Notes: generated by a model from the sequence alone, not told the origin. A DNA stretch of 64,000 nt from DASXQK01 sp963757155 (GCA_963757155.1 CAVWQS010000013.1:10419-74418), one strand, 5' to 3'; counted from the first letter of the stretch, positions 18,814 to 29,913 are shown. Made by a program: numbers and translations.

Positions 18814-20787
18814 ATGGCGCGCTTCGACTGGAAGAAGATTCAACGCTGGGTGATCGGCGCGCCGCGCGACCCCATGCATCGCGAGCAGCGCGAGGGCATG
18901 CTGCTCGTCGCCTTTCTGGCCTGGATCGGCCTGGGTGCCGACGGCCTCTCCTCGGCGAACTACGGGCCGGAAGAAGCCTTCCTGGCGCTGGGCATCCACA
19001 GCCATCTGGCCATCTATCTGGCGCTCGCCACCGCGCTGACCGTCGTCATCATCTGCCTGGGCTATGTCCAGGTGATCGAGCTCTTTCCTTCCGGGGGCGG
19101 CGGCTATCGCGTCGCCTCGGTGCTGGTCGGCCCCTATGCCGGGCTCGTCTCGGGCTCGGCCCTCATCGTCAATTTCATCCTGACCGCGGCACTTTCGGTG
19201 GCCAGCGGCGTCGATGCGCTGTTCAGCCTTTTGCCACTGGATTGGCAGACCTGGAAGGTGCCGGGTGAGATCATCGTCATCATCCTGCTGACCATCGCCA
19301 ATCTGCGCGGGGTCAAGGAGCTTCTCTTCCTGCTGCTGCCGATTTTCGTCGGCTTCCTAATTACCCATGGCGGGCTCATCGTCGTCGGCGTGATGGGCCA
19401 TGCCGGCCGGCTGCCGGGCCTCATCCCCGAGACGCTGCACGAGACGGGCGCCCTTGCCGGCCAGATCGGCTGGTGGGCGGTGATCGGCATCGTGCTGCAG
19501 GCCTTCGCGCTCGGCGGCGGCACCTACACCGGCATCGAGGCCGTGTCGAACAACATCCACATGCTGCGCGAGCCCCGGACGGTCACCGGGCGCTGGACCA
19601 TGACCTATATGGCGATCTCGCTCTCCTTCGCCGCCGGCGGGCTGATCCTTCTCTATCTCCTGTGGAACGTCCATCCGCAATATGGCCAGACGCTGAACGC
19701 CGTCACCTTCCGCCAGATCCTCAGCCATTTCCTGGGTTCCGATTCAGTGGCGGCGGGCATCATGCTGCTGGGCACCCTCAGCGTCGCCGCGGGCCTTCTC
19801 TTCGTCGCCTCCAACACGGGCTTTCTCGGCGGGCCCGCGGCGCTGGCCAATATGGCGATCGATCGTTGGATGCCGCATCAATTCGCCCATCTCTCCAACC
19901 GCCTGGTGACCCAGAACGGCGTGCTGCTGATGGCGGCGGCCGCCATTGCGATCCTTGTGATCACCCAAGGACGGGTGGACAAGCTGGTGGTGCTCTACTC
20001 GATCAACGTCTTCATCAGCTTCGTGCTCTCCTTCACCGGCCTCAGTCGGCACTGGCTGCGGCGGCGCATCGGCGAGCCGCGCCGGCCTTTCCGGATCTTC
20101 GTCGCCATCTTCGGCTTTCTGCTGACGGCGACGATTCTCATCGTCACCACCATCAATAAATTCGCCGAAGGCGCCTGGATGACCGTCGTCATCACCGGCT
20201 GCATCATCGCCGCGGGGCTGATGATCCGCCGGCATTACGATGCCTGCGGCCGGCTGCTCTCCCAGGCCGATGCCTTGTTCGCGACGACGACGCGGGCCGT
20301 GCCTGCGGCCGAGCCGCCGCCGCTGCGCCGCGACAAACCCACCGCCATCTTTCTCGTGGGTGGCAGCCTGGGCACCGGCATGCATACGCTGCTCGCGACC
20401 CGCAAGCTCTTCCCCGAGCATTTCTCCAATTACGTTTTCATCCGCGTGGGAGAGGTCGATTCCGACAGCTTCCGCCATGCCGGGGAGTTGGAGACGCTGC
20501 GCCAGCGCGTCGACGAATATCTCGCCCAATTCGTGAACTACTGTCACCGCCGCCAGCTGGCGGCCACCGCCTATGGCGGGGCGGCAGCGGATGCCACGGC
20601 GGAGCTGACGCAGCTTCTCGACCGTGCCTTGGTCGAGTTTCCCAACAGCATGGTCTTCGCCTCCCAACTCGTCTTCAAGAACGAGAGTTTTCTCACCCGG
20701 CTGCTGCATGGCCAGACGCCGCTGATCATGCAGCGCCGGCTGCAGAACCGCGGCATCCCGATGCTGATCCTGCCGATGAAGCTGTAG
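18814..20787 (+). CDS. APC-superfamily permease, KimA-like
   Basis: A 657-residue protein. Residues about 30-470 form twelve membrane spans of an amino acid-polyamine-cation permease. The first span holds LGADGLSSANYGPEEAF, which closely resembles the substrate-site helix of KimA/YdaO proton-coupled potassium importers. The last 170 residues are soluble and contain a Rossmann-like start (AIFLVGGSLGTGMHTL), as in KimA's cytoplasmic domain. Potassium uptake is therefore a reasonable inference but not proven. It lies 18 bases after the phosphoribosyltransferase gene. Confidence 0.78.
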   Translation: MARFDWKKIQRWVIGAPRDPMHREQREGMLLVAFLAWIGLGADGLSSANYGPEEAFLALGIHSHLAIYLALATALTVVIICLGYVQVIELFPSGGGGYRVASVLVGPYAGLVSGSALIVNFILTAALSVASGVDALFSLLPLDWQTWKVPGEIIVIILLTIANLRGVKELLFLLLPIFVGFLITHGGLIVVGVMGHAGRLPGLIPETLHETGALAGQIGWWAVIGIVLQAFALGGGTYTGIEAVSNNIHMLREPRTVTGRWTMTYMAISLSFAAGGLILLYLLWNVHPQYGQTLNAVTFRQILSHFLGSDSVAAGIMLLGTLSVAAGLLFVASNTGFLGGPAALANMAIDRWMPHQFAHLSNRLVTQNGVLLMAAAAIAILVITQGRVDKLVVLYSINVFISFVLSFTGLSRHWLRRRIGEPRRPFRIFVAIFGFLLTATILIVTTINKFAEGAWMTVVITGCIIAAGLMIRRHYDACGRLLSQADALFATTTRAVPAAEPPPLRRDKPTAIFLVGGSLGTGMHTLLATRKLFPEHFSNYVFIRVGEVDSDSFRHAGELETLRQRVDEYLAQFVNYCHRRQLAATAYGGAAADATAELTQLLDRALVEFPNSMVFASQLVFKNESFLTRLLHGQTPLIMQRRLQNRGIPMLILPMKL

Positions 20788-20792
20788 GATTT

Positions 20793-20821
20793 CCCCTTTC
20801 CCCCGATCCGGGGGCGAGGGG
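20793..20821. terminator. Hairpin between convergent permease and bicupin genes
   Basis: CCCC-N3-CCCCCG pairs with CCGGGGG-N3-GGGG in a compact 29-base palindrome directly between two converging stop codons. It has no T run, so termination in either direction is only likely. Confidence 0.4.
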
Positions 20822-20822
20822 A

Positions 20823-21668
20823 CTAGAGGACGCCCGGCGCCAGCGCTGCCTGCAGCAGGATGTCCTGCGGCTCCTCATGGCCGAAGCCGGTGAGAAGCTC
20901 GGTCTCTCCCGCGGAAATATTCTCCACGCTATGCAGAAAGGCGACCGGCACGAAGTAGATGTCGCCGGCGCCGACCTCGAATTGATCGACCTTGTTGCTG
21001 GGCCGCATCACCGACAGCTGCGCGCGGCCGCTGAGGACATAGCCGATCTCGGCGCAATTGGGGTGCCAGTGCGGCGCCTCCGCGGCGGCGGCCCGCAGGA
21101 GCAGCGATCGCAGGGAGAGCTTGTCGAGGATGGAAAACTCTTCCGCGCTCGCGATGCGCGCAAGGGCGCCGCCCGCCCGGAGCACGGGATCGATCATGGC
21201 GAGGCTGATGCGGTGCGGGTTGGCTTTTCCGCCGTGCTCCGTCCTCGGTGCCGCGGCCTCCATCTCGCCGGCGATCTCGGCCAGACCCTCAGGCACAATC
21301 TCCGTCGGCCGTTCATGGCTGAAGGTCAGGAGCAGCTTCGTCTCGCCCTCCGCCAGGTTCTCGACCTGCTGCAGGAAGCCCTGCTGGATGAAGAAGACGT
21401 CTTGAGGCCCGACGATGAAGCTGTCCCGGATCTGGCCGGGACTGCAGATCGTGATCCTGGCCTCGCCCTCCATGCAATAAGCCAGGGTATGCGCATTGGC
21501 CTGCCAGGAGGGCCCATGCCGGCCAGGGGACGCCAGGGTCAACAACTCCGCCGAGAGCCCATCCAGGACGGGCAGACAATCGGCGTCCACCCGCCGGCGC
21601 CAGGCGCCACCGGCGAGAAGCTGTGGCCGAGCTTCGCTCAAATGGAAGAGATGCGGCGAGGACGCCAT
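20823..21668 (-). CDS. Two-domain (bicupin) protein
   Basis: About 281 residues from the ATG at 21668, with two cupin barrels in tandem. The first has GPSWQANAHTLAYCMEGEA and a PQDVFFIQQGFLQQVEN segment, with metal ligands partly lost. The second keeps HWHPNCAEIGYVLSGRAQ and GDIYFVPVAFLHSVEN, a full His/His/Glu/His site. Each ends in a similar ETxLLxxFxHE strand, showing internal duplication. The layout recalls oxalate decarboxylase-like bicupins, but the half-empty first site argues against that reaction. An AraC regulator diverges 204 bases away and is the likely regulator. Confidence 0.8.
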   Translation of the reverse strand: MASSPHLFHLSEARPQLLAGGAWRRRVDADCLPVLDGLSAELLTLASPGRHGPSWQANAHTLAYCMEGEARITICSPGQIRDSFIVGPQDVFFIQQGFLQQVENLAEGETKLLLTFSHERPTEIVPEGLAEIAGEMEAAAPRTEHGGKANPHRISLAMIDPVLRAGGALARIASAEEFSILDKLSLRSLLLRAAAAEAPHWHPNCAEIGYVLSGRAQLSVMRPSNKVDQFEVGAGDIYFVPVAFLHSVENISAGETELLTGFGHEEPQDILLQAALAPGVL

Positions 21669-21872
21669 GGCCGGAGCCTGTGCAAGGTCATCATTACGCC
21701 GGGGTGACGATAGGCTTCGACGGCTCGGGGGTTTGGAAGGAAATGCGCTGACGTGGAATGCTCTTGTCACAAACGCACGGCGGCGAAAGCTGGCGACTCC
21801 CAATTTGCTGGATCGAGGCGCAGGATCGCACGATCTCTTGGTCTGCGGACGAGCCGGCGGATGGAGGTGCAT

Positions 21873-22787
21873 ATGTTGTCACAGGGCGTGGCCGGCAGGA
21901 ATCCGAGCTTCCTGGATCCCGGGGATTTCCCGCAAAGCCTGTCGCGCGCCTCGGCCTTCGATCGGATCCTGCATCGCGAAGAGGGCCTCTACATTTCCCA
22001 TCACGGCTACGCCGATGCCGCCTTCCGGGTGGAAGGCTTCTCGCATAATTGCATTTCCATCCAGCTAGCGGGCCGCGCGCGCCATACGCGCCAGGTGGGC
22101 GGGCGCCAGGGCTCCGGCACATCCGTGGCGGGCAAGGTCTTTGCGACCTCGGCCATGACACCCATCGTCTGGAGCTGGAACAGCCCGGCCGAGATGATCA
22201 ATGTCTGGATCACGCCGGAGCGCCTGAACGAGGATCTGGCCGAGGAGGATGATCGCTGCCGCGACCCTGTCGAACTGGTGGACCGCTTCTGCATCGACGA
22301 TCCGTTGCTGGCTCAGCTCGGTATCGCGCTCCGGGCCCAGAGCAGCGAGCCGCGCCCCTTCTGCCGCCTGATGCTCGCCGGCCTGGTCTCGACGCTGGTG
22401 GCGCATATCGGGCAGCACCATTCCAATCGGGGGGCCACGATCCGGTCGGCCAGAAGCGGGGGATTGTCGCCCGCCCATCTGAAGCTGGTGCTGGACCATA
22501 TCGACGCGCATATCGCCGAGGAGGTTGGCCTCGACGAACTGGCGGCTCTGACCGGGAAGAGCCCCTGCCACTTCCTGCGCTGCTTCAAGCAATCGACCGG
22601 CATCTCGCCGCATCGCTATGTGACGCGGCGCCGGATCGACCATGCCTGCGAGCTTCTGACCGCCGGCCTGCCCCTGGTGGAGATCGCTCTGGCCTGCGGC
22701 TTCGCCGATCAGTCGCATTTCGGCCGCGTCTTCCGGCGGGAGCGCGACCTGACCCCCATGGCCTACCGCCGCCAGGCAGCGCATTAG
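21873..22787 (+). CDS. AraC family transcriptional regulator
   Basis: A 304-residue regulator. The start at 21873 has GGAGG five bases upstream; the frame continues to 21753 without a ribosome site. The C-terminal 100 residues form the double helix-turn-helix, with LDELAALTGKSPCHFLRCFK as the first reading helix and VEIALACGFADQSHFGRVFRR as the second. The N-terminal domain is a ligand-sensing region of unknown specificity. It is divergent from the bicupin gene, which it probably controls. Confidence 0.9.
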   Translation: MLSQGVAGRNPSFLDPGDFPQSLSRASAFDRILHREEGLYISHHGYADAAFRVEGFSHNCISIQLAGRARHTRQVGGRQGSGTSVAGKVFATSAMTPIVWSWNSPAEMINVWITPERLNEDLAEEDDRCRDPVELVDRFCIDDPLLAQLGIALRAQSSEPRPFCRLMLAGLVSTLVAHIGQHHSNRGATIRSARSGGLSPAHLKLVLDHIDAHIAEEVGLDELAALTGKSPCHFLRCFKQSTGISPHRYVTRRRIDHACELLTAGLPLVEIALACGFADQSHFGRVFRRERDLTPMAYRRQAAH

Positions 22788-22823
22788 CCACGGTTCGGCT
22801 CAGCGATTGGCCTCTTGACAATC

Positions 22824-22843
22824 TAATACGGACGACCGTATTA
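22824..22843. promoter_or_regulatory. TetR operator overlapping its own promoter
   Basis: Perfect palindrome TAATACGG-ACGA-CCGTATTA, just downstream of a TTGACA -35 element (22815-22820) and covering the -10 region (TATTAA). The regulator ATG is only eight bases further. A close variant sits before the MFS gene, so this is very likely the binding site of the TetR protein encoded next to it. Confidence 0.75.
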
Positions 22844-22850
22844 AGAGATC

Positions 22851-23432
22851 ATGCCGAAGCCCTCCCATCGGGAAAAGATCCTCACCGAAGGTCTCCGCGT
22901 GGTGCATGAGCGGGGGTTTGCGGGCGCCAGCGTTCGCGACATCGTCCAGGCCGCCGGCGTGCCGCAGGGGTCCTTCACCAATCACTTCGCCTCGAAGGAA
23001 GCCTTCGGCCTGGAGGTGCTCGACCTCTATTTCGCCCGAGGCTGCGAGCTCATGCGCGAGACGCTTCGCAATGACGCCCTGCCGCCGCTCCAGCGCCTCG
23101 GCGCCTATATCGATGCGACCAAGGACCGCCTCAACAAGAACGGCATGCGAAGCGGTTGCCTCTATGGCAATTTCACCGCCGAGGCCAGCGACCACAGCGA
23201 AATCCTCCGGCAACGGCTGGTCGAGATATTTGCCGAGGTGCAGGCCTCCGTCGCCTATTGCCTGAGGGCCGCCAAGGAGGCCGGAGAGCTGTCGCCGAGC
23301 CTCGACTGCGATGAGATCGCGGCCTTCATCGTTTCCTCGCTGCAGGGCGCCAATCTCCTCGCCAAGGCCGCGCGCAGCCCGGTGCCCGTCGAGCGTTTCA
23401 AGCAGATCCTCTTTTCGACCGTCTTGCGCTGA
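22851..23432 (+). CDS. TetR family transcriptional regulator
   Basis: A 193-residue repressor. The N-terminal helix-turn-helix is VRDIVQAAGVPQGSFTNHFASKEAF. The C-terminal part is a helical ligand-binding domain of the YcdC/AcuR kind (GCLYGNFTAEASDHSEILR). It is transcribed from a promoter overlapped by a perfect operator (22824-22843), so autorepression is expected. The transcript probably has a very short leader, since the ATG lies right after the -10. The downstream MFS gene carries a second operator and is the likely target. Confidence 0.9.
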   Translation: MPKPSHREKILTEGLRVVHERGFAGASVRDIVQAAGVPQGSFTNHFASKEAFGLEVLDLYFARGCELMRETLRNDALPPLQRLGAYIDATKDRLNKNGMRSGCLYGNFTAEASDHSEILRQRLVEIFAEVQASVAYCLRAAKEAGELSPSLDCDEIAAFIVSSLQGANLLAKAARSPVPVERFKQILFSTVLR

Positions 23433-23475
23433 GTGCCTTGCTTGGTCTGTGTCGATGAAACATCGTTCCTTGTCA

Positions 23476-23495
23476 TAATACGGACACCCATATTT
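23476..23495. promoter_or_regulatory. Second TetR operator, before the MFS gene
   Basis: TAATACGG-ACAC-CCATATTT matches the operator at 22824 in its left half exactly and in most of its right half. It ends three bases before the MFS start codon and follows a TTGTCA -35-like element (23470-23475). Confidence 0.65.
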
Positions 23496-23497
23496 CA

Positions 23498-24814
23498 ATG
23501 AGCGCCTTCGTCGAAATCCCCGCCAGTGGGCTCGAACCCGCCGAAGAAGCGACCTTGCTGAGCATCGCCTCGGCCAAGGCCCTTGAGGAGCCCGGCGCAA
23601 GGTCAGACGCGGCAGCAATACTTCCGGCCTTCCACGCGGCGCCGCTCTATTGGCTGGCGCTTGGGACCTTTGCGGTGGGGACGGAGGGCTTCATGATCGC
23701 GGCGCTCCTGCCCGGCATCGCGAGCGATCTCTCGGTCAGCTTGCAGGCCGCGGGGCAGCTCGTGACCGTCTTCGCGCTGACCTATGCCCTGAGCTCGCCG
23801 CTGCTGACGGCGCTCACCGGCAATGTCAATCGGCGCCGGCTTCTCATCCTCTCCATGGCGGCTTTCGCCGGCGCGAACCTCATCGCGGCGCTGGCCTCGG
23901 GTTACTGGTTCCTGCTTGGCGCGCGGATTCTGCTGGCCCTCTCGGCAGGCCTCTATGTGCCCAGCGCCAATGCGCTCGCCGGCGTGCTCGTGCCGCCGGA
24001 GCGGCGCGGGCGCGCGCTCGCCATCGTCGGCGGCGGCATCAGCCTGGCGGTTGCCATCGGCGTACCCATGGGTGCCTTTGTCGGCAGCCATTTCGGCTGG
24101 CGCATGACCTTCCTCGGCGTGGCCGGGCTGGCGGCCATCGCCTTGTCGGGGCTGCTGATCGGCCTGCCGCGCGGCATCGGCGTGGGGCTGCCCGCGACGA
24201 GCTTGGGCGAGCGCTTGGCCGTCGTCCGCCGGCCGGGTGCGTTTCCTGCCCTCATGGTCACGACGGTCTGGGCCCTTGGCGGATATGCCGTCTACACCTT
24301 CATCGCGCCGCTCCTCACCGGGGCCATCGGATTCAAGGGTGCCGGGATCGGTTATGTCCTCTTCCTCTGGGGCGCGGCCGCCTTCGTGGGGCTCTTCCTC
24401 GGCGGCATGGCGAATGACAAGTTCGGCGGCCGCCGCGTGATCACCGTGGCCCTGCCGGTCATGGCGCTGGCCCTCATCAGCCTGTCGATTTCGGCCCGCT
24501 ATCTGTCCGTTTCAGAGGCGCTGCTACCGGTCCTGATCGCCATCGGCATCTGGGGCCTCACGGGTTGGGGCTTCTTCCCGGCCCAGCAGGTGCGGCTGAT
24601 CGGCATCAGCGGGCTCCGGGCCGCGCCGGTCATCCTCTCCCTCAACGCCTCCTTCATGTATCTGGGCTTCTCGCTCGGCGCCCTGCTGGGCTCCTTCACC
24701 CTGACGCGGGGCAGCGTCGCCGATCTCGGCTGGGTGGGCGGGCTCTGCGTCTTGGCGTCCTTCGTTCTGTTTCTTGCCACCCATCACAGGTCTGAGAGGA
24801 GCGCCACGCCATGA
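23498..24814 (+). CDS. MFS drug/sugar efflux transporter (DHA1 type)
   Basis: A 438-residue twelve-span major facilitator. The first 40 residues are soluble, then FAVGTEGFMIAALLPGIA starts helix 1. The motif between helices 2 and 3 is LTGNVNRRRLL, with NAMDKFGGRR-like ANDKFGGRRV between helices 8 and 9. It resembles AraJ/SotB/YdhP exporters. No ribosome site is seen and the operator abuts the start, so the message may be leaderless. Control by the TetR protein upstream is likely. The stop overlaps the DUF427 start (ATGA). Confidence 0.87.
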   Translation: MSAFVEIPASGLEPAEEATLLSIASAKALEEPGARSDAAAILPAFHAAPLYWLALGTFAVGTEGFMIAALLPGIASDLSVSLQAAGQLVTVFALTYALSSPLLTALTGNVNRRRLLILSMAAFAGANLIAALASGYWFLLGARILLALSAGLYVPSANALAGVLVPPERRGRALAIVGGGISLAVAIGVPMGAFVGSHFGWRMTFLGVAGLAAIALSGLLIGLPRGIGVGLPATSLGERLAVVRRPGAFPALMVTTVWALGGYAVYTFIAPLLTGAIGFKGAGIGYVLFLWGAAAFVGLFLGGMANDKFGGRRVITVALPVMALALISLSISARYLSVSEALLPVLIAIGIWGLTGWGFFPAQQVRLIGISGLRAAPVILSLNASFMYLGFSLGALLGSFTLTRGSVADLGWVGGLCVLASFVLFLATHHRSERSATP

Positions 24815-25188
24815 CAGCCAAGCCCATCAAGCTTCCCAGCGTCGATCATCCCATCACGGTCGCGCCGAATCCGGGGCGCGTCGTCGTCTCTGTTGCGGGA
24901 CGTGTCATTGCCGATAGCCGGCATGCCCTGACGCTGCGCGAGGCCGCCTATCCCGCGGTCCACTACATCCCGCGCGGAGATGTCGACATGACGCTGCTGC
25001 AACGGACGGATCAGGCCACCTATTGCCCCTATAAGGGCGATTGCGCCTATTACAGCATTCCCCTGGGCGGGGCGCGCTCGGCGAATGCCGTCTGGACCTA
25101 TGAGGCGCCCTATGCCGCGGTCAGCGAGATCAAGGACCATCTCGCCTTCTATTCCGATCGTGTCGATGCGATCGAGGAGAAAACCTGA
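24811..25188 (+). CDS. DUF427 domain-containing protein
   Basis: A 125-residue protein that matches DUF427: VVVSVAGRVIADSRHALTLRE, then the invariant YIPRGDVDMTLL, CPYKGDCAYYS and WTYEAPY. The family forms a small beta-tent fold and its reaction is unknown. Translation is coupled to the MFS gene by a four-base overlap, so both answer to the same TetR regulator. This suggests the pair deals with the same, unidentified compound. Confidence 0.9.
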   Translation: MTAKPIKLPSVDHPITVAPNPGRVVVSVAGRVIADSRHALTLREAAYPAVHYIPRGDVDMTLLQRTDQATYCPYKGDCAYYSIPLGGARSANAVWTYEAPYAAVSEIKDHLAFYSDRVDAIEEKT

Positions 25189-25201
25189 CCCTCAAACTGG
25201 T

Positions 25202-25260
25202 GCAAGAATCGTCCAAGCGTGCCCCGGCCCAATCGGCAACTTGCCGCAAGAATCGACCAA
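25202..25260 (+). repeat. Direct repeat GCAAGAATCGwCCAA upstream of mntH
   Basis: Two 15-base copies at 25202-25216 and 25246-25260 differ by one base and are 44 bases apart, about four helical turns. They lie 130-190 bases before the mntH start in a 200-base intergenic region and may bind a regulator. Confidence 0.5.
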
Positions 25261-25388
25261 TTGTGATTGTCGCGTTCTAAACCTCTCCGAGCCACGCCGA
25301 TCAAAGTGACGGTGGAGGCGAACCAATCGGTGCGGAATCGCTTTAGCCATGGGTGGTTGCGCTCCGGCCCGGGAACGGAGATCTCCTG

Positions 25389-26738
25389 ATGACCGTCGTT
25401 GATGGGGTGGATGATCTGGTCGGTGCGGCCGCTTGGCGGCCGGCAACGGGCGGCGCGAGCCTTGCCGAGGTCAACAACTCGATCGCGATTCCGCGCCATG
25501 GCAGTACCTGGCGCAAGGCTTTGGCCTTTGCCGGGCCCGGCTTCGTCATCTCCGTCGGCTATATGGATCCCGGCAATTGGGCGACGGATCTGGCCGGCGG
25601 CTCCGCCTTTGGCTATGCCCTGCTGTCGGTCGTGCTGCTGTCGAATCTGATGGCCATGCTGCTGCAGGCTCTCAGCGCCCGTCTCGGGATCGCCACCGGC
25701 CGCGACCTGGCCCAGGCCTGCCGCGACAGCTATCCGGCCCCGGTGGTCTTCGGGCTTTGGGTCCTCTGCGAGATCGCCATCTGCGCCTGCGACCTGGCGG
25801 AAGTCATCGGCACCGCCATCGCGCTCAACCTTCTGTTCGGCATGCCGATGCTGCTGGGAGTCTGCGTGACGGCACTGGACGTCTTCGTCATCCTCCTGCT
25901 GCAGCGTCACGGCTTCCGCCAACTCGAGGCCTTCGTCATCACGCTGGTGGGGCTGGTGGCCGCGGGCTTCCTCTTCGAGATCGCCATCGCCCAGCCCGTC
26001 ATCGCCGATGTGATGGCGGGCTTCGTGCCGCAGGCCCGGGTCATCACCGATCCCGCCATGCTCTATATCGCCATCGGAATCCTGGGGGCGACGGTGATGC
26101 CCCACAACCTCTATCTCCATTCCTCCATCGTGCAGACGAGGCGCTACGAGAGGACGCCGAGGGGCCGGCGCGAGGCGCTGCGCTTTGCCGTCGCCGATTC
26201 GACCTTCGCCCTCGCCACCGCCTTCTTCATCAATGCGGCGATCCTGATCATCGCGGCGGCCACCTTCCACCAGCAGGGGCGCACCGATGTGGCGGAGATC
26301 CAGGATGCCCACCATTTGCTGGGCCCGCTGCTGGGCGTGCCGATCGCGGGCGTCGTCTTCGCCTTGGCGCTGCTGGCGGCGGGCCAGAACTCCTCGGTCA
26401 CCGCCACTCTGGCCGGCCAGGTGGTGATGGAGGGTTTCCTCGATCTCAGGATGCCCGTCTGGCTGCGGCGGCTGACGACCCGCGCCATCGCCATCGTCCC
26501 CGCCATCATCGTCACGGCCATGAGCGGGGAGAAGGGGCTGGCCCAGCTCCTGATCCTGTCCCAGGTCATCCTCAGCCTGCAGCTTCCCTTCGCGGTCATC
26601 CCGCTGGTCCTGATCACCCGCGACCGCGCCAAGATGGGCGGGCTCGCCAGCCCCCGCTGGCTGACCGCTTTGGCGGGGATCGTCGCGACGGTCATCCTGG
26701 CGGCCAATGTGAAGATGGTGAGCGATTTCCTCTTCTAG
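25389..26738 (+). CDS. mntH: Nramp divalent metal-ion transporter
   Basis: A 449-residue Nramp protein that imports Mn2+ (and possibly Fe2+) with protons. The metal-site motifs are visible: DPGNWATD in helix 1 and ATVMPHNLYLH in helix 6. Eleven membrane spans follow the hydrophobic pattern. The ATG at 25389 has GGAG eight bases upstream. The N-terminal 38 residues before the first helix are longer than in E. coli MntH. The upstream direct repeat may be its control site, although no classic MntR or Mur box is obvious. Confidence 0.93.
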   Translation: MTVVDGVDDLVGAAAWRPATGGASLAEVNNSIAIPRHGSTWRKALAFAGPGFVISVGYMDPGNWATDLAGGSAFGYALLSVVLLSNLMAMLLQALSARLGIATGRDLAQACRDSYPAPVVFGLWVLCEIAICACDLAEVIGTAIALNLLFGMPMLLGVCVTALDVFVILLLQRHGFRQLEAFVITLVGLVAAGFLFEIAIAQPVIADVMAGFVPQARVITDPAMLYIAIGILGATVMPHNLYLHSSIVQTRRYERTPRGRREALRFAVADSTFALATAFFINAAILIIAAATFHQQGRTDVAEIQDAHHLLGPLLGVPIAGVVFALALLAAGQNSSVTATLAGQVVMEGFLDLRMPVWLRRLTTRAIAIVPAIIVTAMSGEKGLAQLLILSQVILSLQLPFAVIPLVLITRDRAKMGGLASPRWLTALAGIVATVILAANVKMVSDFLF

Positions 26739-26831
26739 CCGCTGCTCTGGTCACAGCGGGGGCCATGGCCGCCGCGCGGGTCGGCCATGCCCGCAATTGA
26801 CAGCAGGGCGACCTCCGCTAAGTTGGCCGCC

Positions 26832-28487
<1,656 letters not shown>

Positions 28488-28488
28488 G

Positions 28489-29814
28489 ATGAGCGCTCGC
28501 GTCCGCTTCGCGCCCAGCCCCACGGGCCGCATCCATGTCGGCAATGCCTATATCGCGCTCGCCAACTGGCTCCATGCCAAGCGCGCCGGCGGCTGGTTCC
28601 TGCTGCGCTTCGACGATACGGATCGCGAGCGCTCGACGACCGAATTCGCCGCGGGCATCGAGACGGATCTCCGCTGGCTGGGCCTCACCTGGGATGCGAT
28701 CGAGCATCAGTCCGATCGCTTGGCGAGCTACGACGAGGCCGCGGAGCGGCTGAAGGCGAGCGGCCGCCTCTACGCCTGCTACGAGACGCCGGAGGAGCTG
28801 TCCCTCAAACGCAAGCTGCAGCTCCAGCGCGGCGCGCCGCCGGTCTATGACCGCGCCGCGCTCGCTTTGTCGGCGGCCGAGAAGGCCAAGCTGGAGGCCG
28901 AGGGCCGCCAGCCCTATTGGCGCTTCAAGCTCTCCGGTGGGCGCAGCGCCTGGAGCGATCTGGTGCGCGGGGCTCAGGACATCGACGAGGCGAGCCAGAG
29001 CGATCCCGTGCTGGTCCGCGCCAACGGCAGCTATCTCTACACCTTCACCTCGGTGGTGGACGATATCGCCTTGGCCATCAGCCATGTCATCCGGGGCGCG
29101 GATCATGTGACCAACACGGGGGCCCAGATCGAGCTCTACCGGGCGCTGGGGGCCGAGCCGCCAGCCTTCGGCCATCTGCCGCTGCTGACCGACGCCACGG
29201 GGGCGGGGCTTTCCAAGCGCCTGGGCAGTCTCTCCCTGGCCGATCTGCGGGACGAGGGGATCGAGCCCCTGGCGCTCGCGAGCTATCTCGCCACCGTCGG
29301 GGCCGGGGCGCCGGAGCTCAGGACCAGCCTCGCGGCCCTGGCCGCCGATTTCGACCTGGCGCGTTTCGGCGGCGGCTCGCCGCGCTTCGATCCGGCCGAG
29401 CTCTCCCATCTGAACGCCCGCCTGCTGCGGCAGTTCTCCTTCGCCGAGGTGGCCGACCGCCTGCCGCCCGGGACCAGCGAGAAACTCTGGCTGGCGGTGC
29501 GCGGCAATATCCAGCGCCTCGGCGATGTCGAGATCTGGCGCCGGATCTGTGAAGAGCCGGTGGCGCCGGTGATCGAATGCCCCGAATTCGCCGCCGGGGC
29601 CGCGCTTCTCTTGCCCGAGGAGCCCTGGGACGAGGGCACCTGGGGCCGCTGGACCGCCGCGGTCAAACAGGTGACGGGCCATAGCGGCCGAGGCCTCTTC
29701 CATCCCTTGCGCCTGGCGCTTACGGCGCGGGGGGATGGACCGGAGCTCAAGCTTCTGCTACCGATCATGGGCCGCGCCCGGGCGCTTGCCCGGCTGCAGG
29801 GCGCAACCGGCTGA
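28489..29814 (+). CDS. gltX: Glutamyl-tRNA synthetase
   Basis: A 441-residue class I aminoacyl-tRNA synthetase. The HIGH-type signature is in PSPTGRIHVGNAYIAL, and the KMSKS-type loop is GLSKRLGSLSL. The shorter-than-usual length and the HVGN form fit the second GltX type common in alphaproteobacteria, some of which charge tRNA-Gln for later amidation. Which tRNA this one charges cannot be read from sequence. The start lies two bases after nadE. Confidence 0.93.
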   Translation: MSARVRFAPSPTGRIHVGNAYIALANWLHAKRAGGWFLLRFDDTDRERSTTEFAAGIETDLRWLGLTWDAIEHQSDRLASYDEAAERLKASGRLYACYETPEELSLKRKLQLQRGAPPVYDRAALALSAAEKAKLEAEGRQPYWRFKLSGGRSAWSDLVRGAQDIDEASQSDPVLVRANGSYLYTFTSVVDDIALAISHVIRGADHVTNTGAQIELYRALGAEPPAFGHLPLLTDATGAGLSKRLGSLSLADLRDEGIEPLALASYLATVGAGAPELRTSLAALAADFDLARFGGGSPRFDPAELSHLNARLLRQFSFAEVADRLPPGTSEKLWLAVRGNIQRLGDVEIWRRICEEPVAPVIECPEFAAGAALLLPEEPWDEGTWGRWTAAVKQVTGHSGRGLFHPLRLALTARGDGPELKLLLPIMGRARALARLQGATG

Positions 29815-29913
29815 GGCCGAGGAGATTTGGGATGGCCAGAGAGATGCGGAGCTGTTGTCGGGAGATCTGAGACGGGTTCTGTCTTCTCCCTCCGCCATCC
29901 CTCGGTGCCGCCC

